From NCBI GenBank assembly GCA_038502055.1, contig JAXRKN010000040.1, positions 6,842,001 to 6,906,000 on the forward strand: a DNA stretch of 64,000 nucleotides, written 5' to 3'. A model generated the notes under the pieces. It saw only the letters and a list, made by a program, of their open reading frames with translations. It made no database searches and was not told where the DNA came from. The translations under genes were made by a program, and so were the position numbers. This DNA is from Tanytarsus gracilentus. Its lineage: Eukaryota; Arthropoda; Insecta; Diptera; Chironomidae. Of the stretch, positions 49,598 to 60,587 are shown piece by piece. Numbering within the stretch: the first letter of the stretch is position 1; each line of letters begins with the position of its first letter.

Positions 49598-49694
49598 TTT
49601 TTGAAATTAAATGCGTTACAAAAATATCTAAAAGAAAAGTTATTTTGCTGCTGTCAAGTAGAGTTTTTGAAATTGTTTAAGAATTGCTGAATTT

Positions 49695-51466
49695 TTATTC
49701 ATCGAAGATTTCACTCTCGTCATTCAGCGGAATATCGTCAGTAATAAGTTCACTTTCTGGTAATTCTTCATCCTCTTCCATTTCTTCTCCATCATCTAAA
49801 TTTTCATATTCGATTTTCGTCAAATCATCGATAGAATCATCTACGTTGCTCCGCAATTCCTCGCCCAAAGCCATTTCAACGTCAGTAACGGAAGTGGTTG
49901 AATCGTCTAAAGTGTCTTTCGCAATCTCTTCAACTGTGTTCTCATCAGTGTTCATACCATCTACATTTTCAGTTAAATTTTCATTACGGTAATCATCACT
50001 CAGAGTGTATTTGTGATATTCGGGAGTAGTCAAATGGGTGTCGTCATGATATCCAATCGGTGACCAAGTGGTTGACTTGGGTTTCCAATCGATAACTGAT
50101 GCAGATGTTGGTTTATAAGTGGGCGGTGTATAGACCTTTTTAGTTGGGTTGATTTTTTTAACAGCAGATTGAAATTTGTTAAATAAATTTTCAACTTTTT
50201 CGTTTATCTCATTAATCTGATTGTTGACCTTCAACACTTGGTCTTCAATCAATTGATTGAATTTATCTTGTGCCTTTTTAAAAACATCGGCAACTTTGCT
50301 CTTTGTCTTCTCCTCGCTTCGTAACTCGTCAGTGATGTCTATTTTATCTGTGTCAATAAGGGACCTCATTTCATCAATGTCATCGTCAATTGTTTTTTTC
50401 TCAGAAATATCTTCTTCATCATCATCATTTTCAATGCTTTTAACTGAACCCGGACGCAATTTCTGCAATTTTTTTTCAATGCTTTCGAGTTTTTGATTGA
50501 CCGCATCAAAAACTTTTGTTGTTTGTGCGGTTATTACATTTAAAATGTCTTCGTTGAATTGACTTACTGTACCCTTTACCTTCTCAACTTTGTCTTGAAA
50601 TTTATCCAACTCTTTTTCCTTTTTATCAATAATCTTTTCAGTAACAATTTGTTGCTTTTCCTGGATCTTCTCTTTGAGGGTAGGCTTGCGAGTGGTGGTT
50701 GTATACTTATAAAAGTCGATCTCTTTTTCATAATTTTCATGAGACGTTTTGTCATGATTGTGATGACTCTCGATAACTTCTAAGGCAGGTAGTTTAGATT
50801 GAATTTTGTCAACATATTCTTCGAGAGGCTTTTTGACAGCAGCAACGAAATGTTCCTTCTTATTATGTAAAATTTCTTTATGATTACCTTTGATTTGATG
50901 TGTTGTCTTCGGAGTCATTGTTGGTTCGTATTTTTGGGGTGGTTGATGATGATATTCGAGCTTTTGGTGACGATCCGTCTGTTGTTGTCCTGGACCGAAG
51001 GTTTGACCCAAATGATTAGCATTATTGTGAAGAACAAACAATGGATTTGAAACTGGTGCAAATCCCTGAGATTGTAGCTTCTGATGGTATAAATTAAAAT
51101 CCTGAATAACTTGATCGAAGTTATTGGCTGGGGGTTGTTGATGAAATGCTAAAGAAAGATAAAAGTCTATTTTTAGTTTATCGATTATGCACTTGTAATA
51201 GCTCTTTATTACACTTTTGTGTTCATGTATGAAAGGAACAATTTGTATGATAATTGAGACTCTCTGCATGTTGGGTATGTGATTCAAGGATGAGAACAAT
51301 TTTTAATCGATTATATACGTAAAGTTGGAATTTAATTGTAAATATCGTTGAAACATATTTAACCTTTATTAACTATATGCTTACCATTGTTGCCACGATA
51401 AATGCTATTTGCATATATTTCACCGCATAAATGCAGTGTGAAGATTAAAAGAATTTTTTGCCACAT
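49695..51466 (-). CDS. Secreted coiled-coil, acidic protein, unrecognised
   Basis: Two exons, 51466-51385 and 51148-49695, joined in phase 1: 1536 nt, 511 residues. Exon 1 is a signal peptide (MWQKILLIFTLHLCGEIYAN). The mature part begins with a Gln/His/Pro-rich region (FHQQPPANNFDQVIQDFNLY). A long Lys/Glu/Gln coiled coil follows (ILNVITAQTTKVFDAVNQKL), then a Thr/Tyr/Pro segment (YTPPTYKPTSASVIDWKPKS) and an extremely acidic C-terminus (DDGEEMEEDEELPESEL). No catalytic motif or transmembrane helix after the signal. I do not recognise the family. Composition suggests an extracellular structural or matrix-like protein, which is inference. It lies antisense in the presumed long GABA-B receptor intron. 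Confidence 0.7.
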
Positions 51467-54400
51467 TATTTTCTTGACTTTCTTCGAAAATTTTTTTAAG
51501 TATGATCAACTCAACTTTCGCTTTGAAACTGTTGAAAATTTTAAAAGTGAATTTGTTTATATAGAAATTTTCTCTTTTTCTCTTCTCCATCATTACTTTT
51601 GCTCTTTCAATTGTCTCTTGATAATGCATGTTTAAAAGGACATTGAGAGAGGAAAAAATTAAGAAACTCTCTTAATTACTCTGTAATTTACCTGAATTTC
51701 CCAGTCGGCAGCTAAACGCCCATGATTTTTATCTCTCTATCTCACTCTTTCCTTTTTATGAGTTTTCATTGCTCCCATTACACGGAGAGAAATATTGAGA
51801 GATTTGTCCAAGAAAAAACAACTCGCCTTCATTTAAAAAGTTAGGATAATTTTTTAAAATTCAGACTATTCTGCCGTGCAGGTTCCAAAAAACCTCGCTC
51901 TTGTTTTTCTTCTTAAATTGATGTTATTGAACCATTTGAGCATTGGGTCACTGTCGCCTCTCAATCGTATAATTCTGACTAATAACACATTAAGGCATTA
52001 TTACGTTATCTAGATTTTTTTATGTTCCTTTTTCTTGTGCACACGTCTTTTTTTTATCAATTAAAAAAGGATGTTTTAATGCTGTCTTTGTTGACGATAG
52101 ATAATCGCTCACTTCTTAAGAGGTAACGTCGACGAAATGTAAATTTTTTTGTCAATTAAGAAAAGTCTGAGCTGAGCAGGCACACGTCGTTATCAACACA
52201 TTTCATCAAAAGTCTCGACTTCAAACTTAATAGAAAACTTTAAATATCTGTGTTGAAATTTATTAATGAACTTTATAGACATCCCTCACTTTGCTCCCTG
52301 ATACTGTCGTAAGCCGATTTTTTCGTTCTATTTTAGCCTCAAACCAACGATTATTCTAGATTGAATTTTAATTGGAAAATTATTTGTGCTTGTGCCTGGG
52401 TCTGTTTTTGTTTTATTTTTAAATCGAAAAGGCTCCGACGCAGCTTTGCAAACTGCGAAGAAAAACAAATTCAGTGAAACAGAAAATTCATGTTTTACTT
52501 TCTTTCTCTTTTTTGGATGAACCACTTTCATATTAATGGTTTACACTTGCGAGAAAATGTAATGAAATGATATATATTAGTGTAAGAAGTCCATTATAAA
52601 TATTTTTGACTTCATTTAAAAGTAGTGCAAGATTTTTATTACCTTGAAGTTTGCCTAGAAATACAATTCATCTGATTTTTATTTCCCTTTGTTATTTTTC
52701 TTCCTAAAATAATTCTAATTATATTTAATAATTCTTAAATAATATTCAAATTGAATGTAAATTGCTGCTAATAATTATGTGTGGGCTTTTTAATTGAGCT
52801 CTTAAAAAATCCTCAAGTAATCACATAACATTACGTAATTTTTTTTGATGACTCGTCCATTAAACGTTACCATATAAATTTTCATTTATTGCCCCTCTAA
52901 CTTAATGCGAAACGAATTCCTAGTGCCAATAATCCTAATTATCGTTTTTTCTAGTCAAAACCAAAACAATAAATTTTAAGTGCGTGCGACATTTGATCGA
53001 GTATTAAATGTTACGAAAGAAAGCAAAGGGAGAAAAGGGTCGCACATTGTTTATGTTCCGACTAGGCGAGTAGCATGCCATACAGCAGACGACACCAATG
53101 TCGAGCGCCAGTAAACAATAACACTGTTGTCAAAATCCATTATTGTAAAGTGAGCGAGTGAAAGAGAAAATGAGAAGTGGATTGTAAACATGAAATTGTA
53201 AACGGAAACTGAACTTGAAAGATTTTTTCAAATATAAGTTTTATTTTTAAAAACTTATCTTTGCAGGGATAGTCATTGTAAGTAAAGTTGTTTTTACAAA
53301 CAAAGACAAAGATCGTTTCTCTCTTTCACTCAATTGAGAGCCAGTCGGAAGTAATTATGTAATAGGGATTATAAACATTAGTATATTAAACTTCTTTTAT
53401 ATTTATGGAGGATAAAGAATTTAAGGGATAAAAACACAGGAAATGTAGTCTATAGTTCAAGGCTCTTTGCTTATTTTCTAAATAGCTATAAAACCGCACA
53501 AAATTTAAAAGACCCTCCATGCAGCAAAAAAAATTAATTAGATAGTCACAACAAAAAAGGTGGGTCTGCAAAAAAGCGTCGCCGTTTCGAATAGTTTCAC
53601 TGTCTTAGATTAGTAACATTGTTATTAGAGTCGATAAATTTTAACCAAATCAAAGGATTTAACTGAGCCATTTGAGAAAAAATCATATTTTACTTGAACT
53701 TTGTCGTATTAATAACTTGTTAAAACTTCCAACGTTAAAATTAAGTTGTGCCGGATGTTATTTCGAACATAGCTGAATCTTTTTTGACCTTATTTCATGC
53801 TCTGAAGTTGAACTTCAATAAATCACACTTCCTACTCACTGAATATATAAAATTTAATATCTTCCCTTATTTTAACTTGAAATCAAATTAAAGTAGAGAT
53901 TACAGGAATCAATTTGCGTCTCTAATTTCTCTGTATGTAAGTTTTTTTAAAAATTCAAGAAAAGGTTATAATGCTCAAAATGATTTTAACGTAAGTTTCT
54001 GGGAATAAGCAATTATCATTTGGCGGCAATGCCGAAACCGCCACAAGACAAGAAAATATGTTTTAATAACGGCGTGCACTAAATGAGAGAAAATTCTCGC
54101 AACCCTTATTAAATATTAAAAATCTCATTTGGAAATTTTAGAAACAGCAATAATTACACAGCGATGAAAAGTTGTACCTTTAAATTTTTAATTGTCGCTC
54201 CTCACATTTTAATTTCAATGAATAAGAAGAAAAGGTCTGATTGACCTTTTAGCATTTAATGTTGATTAAAAAAGTTTTCGAAACAATTCTTATTAGAATT
54301 AAAAAAATCAACGGTATGTTTATTTTTTACTTTAAACTACCTTGTGTAATTAAAAAAATCATTGACAACTTCTTAACACTATAGAAAAACTTCTGGTCAT

Positions 54401-55667
54401 CTTAAACATATTGAAGTTAAAAAAAAGTTGTCAAATGCAATGTACAAAACTTAATAGAAAACTGTCACACTATCTGTGTCAGTGTATGTCTAGTGGAGTC
54501 ATTAATGTCCACTTTGTGACGTGTCATTATTCCATTTGATGTTCACTTAGTGATTAATTTTTTATTTATTCACTGATTTTGTTGTTGCATGGGGTGACGG
54601 TTGAATTATCCAAAGATTATCACGGTCTCACTAATGAAGTGATTTTTTCTATTGTTAAATCATAATTATGATAATAAATAATTAACTGAATTGTTACTAG
54701 GATTTTGATTATAATGCATTTGAGAATGAAAAAACTATTGATGCTGAAAATTTTGAATTGATATTTCGACGCTTCTTGGTTCTTTCGAAGTTGATTCTAG
54801 GGAGGATTAAGTAAACTCTGTAGTTATAATAGAAAATTTTTTTATTTAAATTTAAAATTTTAACCCTTTTATAAATTTGCATATTGAGATTTGCTCCGAA
54901 TGAACCTACGTTTAATGATTCATTAAGTTAAATTTTATTCAATTCAAAATCTACCGCGTAAATTGCGGGTATGTTTCGCAATTCAAAATTCCCCGAACAC
55001 AATTTCACATTTTATCTGTACATCGTCGTCGATGTTTTTTGTAAATTAAATTTTTCCAATCTCCTCGAAGCAAGATAGAAAATAAAAAAATACGATTTTC
55101 TTTTCATAGATGAAAAAATCTTCCTGATTATCATTGAACAAATTGAATATAAAAATGATTGCGAAAGTATAAATTGCGATCATTATGGTGTGAATGAATA
55201 AAATGTATTCCGTAACCTGAAAAAGTTTTGGAAAATGCTCTTAGTTAATGGATAACTTGAGAAATTTAATTACAAAAAGCATTACGTTTTACAGCGCTCT
55301 GAGTTTTATTGGCATTAAAAAGTTCAGTGGAAAATGAGTCACCACTCACCCTGTGAGTCATAATGAATAGAGAGAAATTAAAATTTGAAGTAACGTTTAA
55401 TGTTTCTTGGACAACTTTAAAAAAGTTTCTATAAATTAATTACTTCAGAGTGCTGATAAATACAACAATATTAAGCATATGCTTATTTGTTAAAGGAAAT
55501 TTGTTAAAAGATATAAAAAAATTTACTCGCAAAGTGGTTTTCACAGAGATTTATAGAATGTAGATATTTTAAAATTTTCATGTTAAAAAAACTTAAATTG
55601 TAGAGTGACGAATGTAACATTCATTTAAATTACTGGCAGCTTGCCGGGCCTAAACCGCCTAGTTTTT
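51467..55667. other. Spacer between two minus-strand secreted-protein genes
   Basis: AT-rich; the first few hundred bases should hold the promoter of the 51466 gene. A fragment of the R2 start (AAGGTGGGTCTGCAAAAAAG followed by CTGTCTTAGATTAGTAAC) lies at 53556-53617. No other gene or repeat recognised. Confidence 0.45.
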
Positions 55668-57268
55668 TTAAAAATTTCTAAAATAATTGTAAGTCATTGG
55701 ATGACTTGCAGTGTTACTACACCACGGTACAAAATTACTAACGTAATTACGATTATAATAGAAATCAGGTTGACTAGGATAAAAATCAAAATAGTTCTTC
55801 AATTTTGGAGGCATTGTTTCGGTAATTGAGATATATTGCGCATTAGGGTTCACGCTAGGTTGATAGTAGTGTGGAAATTTAGTGTTATCATTGTGAAAAT
55901 GTTGAGGCGGCTTAGAATGCGGGACTTGAAGCATGGATGAAATTGTAGTTATAATATGATTACTACTCGACATGGCATCTTGTGATGATGTCATATGCAT
56001 GGCGGCGGTACTCGACTCTACAACATCAACCGTTGTTAATTCAATCTCATTGTCATTTTCACTTTCTCTTCTGACTCGATTCACTGCATTTAAATCCCCA
56101 TCACTGCTATTATTATTGTCATCATGACTCTTTAGAGTGGGATCAAATGTGATCTCATCGTAATCTTCCAGTTTCAATGTGCTACTTTCCTTCGTCACTG
56201 CCGTTGTTGATGGAGTCGATGAGTACGTCATAAGAGGATTCTCAGTTGACATGCCATCTTCTATTCCCGAAACGGGGTCGTATGACTGTGAATTAGAGAG
56301 AAAAAGAGATATTTAACTTGTCCTTCTCTCATGCGCGTTCTTCAAATTACTTACAGTATCACTATTTATGTTCCCTTGAGGCGGTTGAGAAATTTTGTTC
56401 ACACTCTCCAGACAGGGTTGCACTTTTGTGTATAGAGGATTTTGAATATGATGAAATTCAACTATAAAAAGAAAATACCGCTAAAAACTTATCCTACATT
56501 TAATTTCAATTTACATCGATTAATTGCAAGATTAATTGATATGGCTGTCAAAATAAAAGCTGAAACAAGTCATTATTTTGCGTACCTGCTGTGGCGACCA
56601 AAGGCAGGCGTCCAAGAGTCAAACTAAACTCTCCTCGCCATCGTCTGTTAGCCGCCTTTATGGTCGAGATTTTTTGATGTTGAATTTCTTTAATGAGAAA
56701 ATTGAAGATTTTTCAATAATTTAATTTATTAGTACATATACAATAAGTAAAAACTAGGCACCCAGCGATCAAATTAGCCTTCTTCGTGGTCTATGTGGAG
56801 TAAGCAGGGAAAATGAAAGGCTGCTTTTAAAGTTCCAGTTAACCCGAAAGAAAGCTTCTTATTTTTTATATCACTAAATATTGCTTTAAAAATTCTTTAC
56901 ATAGATCCCAAGTGTCAACTTGGGCTTAAACTCATAAAGCAAAAAGCGTTAAAAATTAATTCCAAATGTCCAATATTTGCAGAGAAAATTTTCTGAAAAA
57001 GATACCCAATTATTATGGGTAAATCCCTCATCCGCATGTGTAAAATAAAAAAATCTGTTGTATGCCGTATAAGGAGGAAATTCCCAAATGGAAAATTACA
57101 CCTAATAAAAAGGACAGCAAGAAAAAAAAAATTACCTGTACGCCAACCGTAAAATTTGCCACCACGTGTTACTCTCACCAATGGTTTTTCCACATCATCA
57201 GTACCACAAATGACTCTTGCAATTATTGATGAAACAAACATGCAAATTAGCGATAATTTGATAAACAT
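55668..57268 (-). CDS. Small secreted protein, unrecognised
   Basis: Three exons, 57268-57136, 56461-56355 and 56285-55668, with good GT-AG sites and matching phases. Total 858 nt, 285 residues. A signal peptide (MFIKLSLICMFVSSIIARVIC) is followed by VTRGGKFYGWRTVEFHHIQN, one conserved-looking Cys (KVQPCLES), a Ser/Thr-rich low-complexity region and a dibasic NRVRRESEND site that fits furin-like cleavage. The C-terminal part is Tyr/Pro/Phe-rich (FPHYYQPSVNPNAQYISI). No transmembrane segment beyond the signal. It could be a cuticle/matrix protein or a processed precursor; no family is recognised. Upstream in-frame Met 57319 would put 17 polar residues before the signal, so I chose 57268. Confidence 0.65.
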
Positions 57269-57631
57269 ATTCGTGCTTTCACACACATTCGGACATCTGA
57301 TATGTTTGTTCACTAACAATTTTTATTGAAAAAATTTCGTACTGTTTTATACGCAAAATTCAACAAATAAGTGTTAAGTCAAGCACATATTGATGTTGCT
57401 TTTATAACATGTTGTATTAAATGCGGGTGAGAACGAGCATGTGCATGCTCTCATTTTTTATGAAAATGTTTACATAATGACGAGTGTTTAAAAAAGTACA
57501 CACTCATTATAACGGTAGAGAAATTGATGGCAAAAATTTATGTCAATGAGGTAAAAATTATAGTGAAAGTGCAGTGTTGAAAAAATTATTTAAAATTAAA
57601 TACACAAAAAAGAGTGTCGGTCACCGAGCCC

Positions 57632-57686
57632 ACAGAATATTCTGCAGAATTTATACAGAATTTTCTGCAGAATTTCATACAGAAAA
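57632..57686. repeat. TTCTGCAGAA palindrome cluster
   Basis: CACAGAATATTCTGCAGAAT is followed by ACAGAATTTTCTGCAGAATT and a further CAGAAAATTTT. It resembles one end of the palindrome-studded MITEs elsewhere in the window, but no matching opposite end was found. Confidence 0.4.
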
Positions 57687-57923
57687 TTTTACAAACATGA
57701 AAAAATTTTTTTTATTATAACTATTATTCATAATATTTTAAACACTATTTAGAACATCTATGAGTGATATATTTTTAAATTGCTTGTGAAATTTGCAAAT
57801 TTAATGATATCTAACTTGTAAGCATATCACCTGAAGTTCGAATTTGTAGCTACTACGGACAGTAACTTTCAAAACAATTGACGACGTAATGAGAGAGATT
57901 GACTCAGTCTATATCGAACTGTT

Positions 57924-57950
57924 CTGAGGATGACAGCTTAGCTGTCGAAA
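57924..57950 (+). ncRNA. Hammerhead ribozyme-like core
   Basis: CTGAGGA, then stem GACAGC-TTA-GCTGTC, then GAAA matches the conserved CUGANGA / stem II / GAAA core. Such motifs occur in Penelope-like and other retroelements. Flanking AT-rich sequence does not give an obvious stem III or cleavage triplet, so activity is unproven. Confidence 0.35.
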
Positions 57951-58662
57951 TATATATAATAATAATAAAATAAGACGATCTTAGGAAGTGAATTTGAGTT
58001 TTTTCGATATAGTCTCCAATTTACAGATGTTAATTGCTTCCTAATTTGCTCCAAAAAATAAAAATTAAATTACTAAAATTTCTCCTTAAAATTTCCCCTA
58101 AATTCTCGTTAGATTCTTGTTAGAGCATTATAAATTACATTACTACATTTTTACTAAAGTGGAGCTTTATTGTATTTGGATTAATTTTAAAAAAGGAATT
58201 TAGTTGAGTAAGCTTAATGCTCAAAAACTCTCAAACTTTCAAATATCAAGATTATGCAATGATAAATTTGAAAAAGTCAGTCCACTGAGATGAGAGTGCT
58301 TTTAAAAAAAATTATATATTTATGATGCTACCTAGTGCAGAAGTACAGAAAACCTCCGAGCTAAATTCATCTCATTTTTCAAAAACAGTTAGATAGACAT
58401 TTACGCCTTTGTTATTATCGTTACGTTTTTATATGTTGCTATGTTGCTATAGAGAAAGTAATACATATTTTATTCTTACGTTAACATTTTTCGCATTTAT
58501 ACAAATTTCCTGTGAGAGAATCTGAAATTATCCAATCTACAATTTCTGTCACTTTTTCAGTTTTCAGCATGTTTAAGACAGAAGCGAATTATGAAGAAAC
58601 TTTAAGTTTAACAGAAATTATTTTAAGGACATTCGACATTGACATTGGATAGAATTTAGCAG

Positions 58663-58920
58663 GCATTTAAACCGAGTGAGTCCACTCGAGTCGATTGCAT
58701 TTTTTTAGCAAACGACTCGAACCGACTCGAGTCGATTGCTGTTTTTTCCAATCGGTTCGAACCGACTCGAGTCGATTGCGTTTTACTTGTAAATTTTATT
58801 TCATTTTTTCTGAACCAAGATTCAGTGAAGTGAGATCTGGTGCAGGAACAAAGACCAAGTTCTGGAAGTGACATCCAGTGAACCTAAATTTCAGTGCAGG
58901 AAGTGAGATCCAAATAACCT
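58663..58920. mobile_element. MITE left end fused to minisatellite
   Basis: Begins CAGGCATTTAAACCGAGTGA, the same TIR as the 6537 element, followed by CGACTCGAGTCGATTG words. It then runs into CAAGATTCAGTGAAGTGAGA and CTGGAAGTGACATCCAGT, the minisatellite of the 8825 element. The right TIR is missing where the retro-element tail at 58921 begins. Confidence 0.65.
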
Positions 58921-58999
58921 GAAAAAAGAAACAAAAACGGGCGAGTTCATCCTGATAACTCCAGAGTGCTACCTCTTTGTCATCTATCTATCTATCTAT
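58921..58999 (+). mobile_element. Second copy of the TATC-tailed retro-element 3' end
   Basis: AAACAAAAACGGGCGAGTTC, then AACTCCAGAGTGCTACCTCT and (ATCT)n match the minus strand of 27684-27770. Strong 5' truncation fits a non-LTR element. Confidence 0.5.
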
Positions 59000-60237
59000 T
59001 TTCACTTAACTTCTTTTTTGGCAAACAAAATGTACCTTTTTTAAAAAAAACTTGAAAGTAATGTAAATGAACGCAAACTTCCAAGTATTATTTATCTCCT
59101 TCCATTCACATTTTCTTGGAAAAATATTGATTTACACTTTACAATAGCAGAATAAAAGTTTCAAGTGCGGAATGATTGAGTTCCCTTTACTTTTCATCCT
59201 TGAGGGGTTGGAATTTCAATGGAAAAACTTTTCAAGCTCTCGCAATATCCAATTTCGGATTCGGAATATCTAATATCTTCAAGCCTATTGAGCGATTATT
59301 CAATTTACCGAGTGACAAAAGGACATTTGATGAGAAAAAATATATAAAAGTTTTTTGTTAAGGCTTGAAGGCAAACAAATGGTAAATCAATCTTATTCAT
59401 TCAGTGGCCTTTTAAGAGCTAAAATAAGACAAGAATATGCACCTTTTCCATTATCGTGTGGGGAGTTTTTGGTTGATGTAAATACCAAATTGAGTAAATA
59501 CTTGAGATATTTTCTGTCAAAACATGGTGTGCATTGAAATTTGTGATGTCCTTCTTGTTTACATGAAAAACGAGAGAAAACGATAAGAAAATTAAATAAC
59601 GAAAAAAGTTAAAGATAATTTTATTTTTCTTGGGAATTTTTGAGAACTCAGACATAAGACAAAAAGGTCGAATGGAACCCTTAAATTTTTTATAATTTTA
59701 TGAGTTGTAAATCGAAGAGGTAAACCAAACTAATATAAAAATCATAATTTTTCCATTTTCTCACTGCTCCTTTAAAAACTTTTTAATATGGGGTATCTGC
59801 GTGCAATATAAGTTTAAGGGGTAATTTTAAAATAAACTTCACAAAAAAGTCCATTTAAAGCTTACAATAACTCTTTCAATAATAATTATGGAAACAGCCA
59901 CGTGTGAGATTTGAAACATTAAAAGTCACAGAATGAATTTTGCAGAACAATTTTTCAATTTTAATTTAGAAAAAATGTTTCATAAAAGTTGACATAAAAT
60001 ATTTTCTTTTTTAAAAAACAGTAACTCAGATGATGAATTCGAGCAGCTGTTGCAGTTATGTTTATTGATAAACTTTCATCTCTTCTATAAAAACGCAAGA
60101 CATTCTTATTTTATTTTTTCTGTTATGTCATGTGTTATGAGGAAGAAAAAGTTTTTATCTCCTCTCTACAATAATTTAATACAAATTAATTTTTTACAAC
60201 TATTTTTAAACAAGCTTTTGCGTTCGCTAGATTTTAT

Positions 60238-60587
60238 TTTTTAGGTGTGGTAACGCTTATGTGCTCGTATTTCCGTCCGTCCGTGCGTTCTTTCGAGATC
60301 CCGGCGAGAAATAATGATACCCAATCTAAGTAAGGCAAATATTTTCTCTTGCACCAAAATGACTTCCCCAAAAAAATATTTCCTCTTATGCTTCCTTTTT
60401 GGCTTCTCTAAAAGTAATTTCACTTATGCTACACATTTAGCTTCCCGAAAAATATTTTCCATAAGGCTTCCCTTTTGGCTTCTTCAAGGCTTCTTCATAG
60501 GACTTCCCCATGTTACATTTCCAATACTGATCTGTTACAAGTGGGTTACGCGGCAACACACACGAGTGGGTTTTGAAACATTTTTTA
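60238..60587 (-). mobile_element. R1 repeat copy, reverse orientation, internally deleted
   Basis: Starts TTTTAGGTGTGGTAACGCTT with CCGTCCGTCC and ends GAGTGGGTTTTGAAACATTT. The tandem core is missing; CTTCCC-type short repeats (GGCTTCCCTTTTGGCTTC) occupy the middle as in the 31104 copy. Confidence 0.7.

Larger units (their letters stand above)
57269..60237. other. AT-rich region with composite repeat remnants
   Basis: No supported gene. It holds a TTCTGCAGAA-rich half-element (57632-57686), a hammerhead-like core (57924-57950), a composite of MITE end, minisatellite and retro-element tail (58663-58999) and AT-rich spacer. Confidence 0.45.

Noticed and set aside
59176..59537. Two overlapping short open frames
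   Set aside because: Overlapping different frames without start context, splice sites or recognisable motifs.
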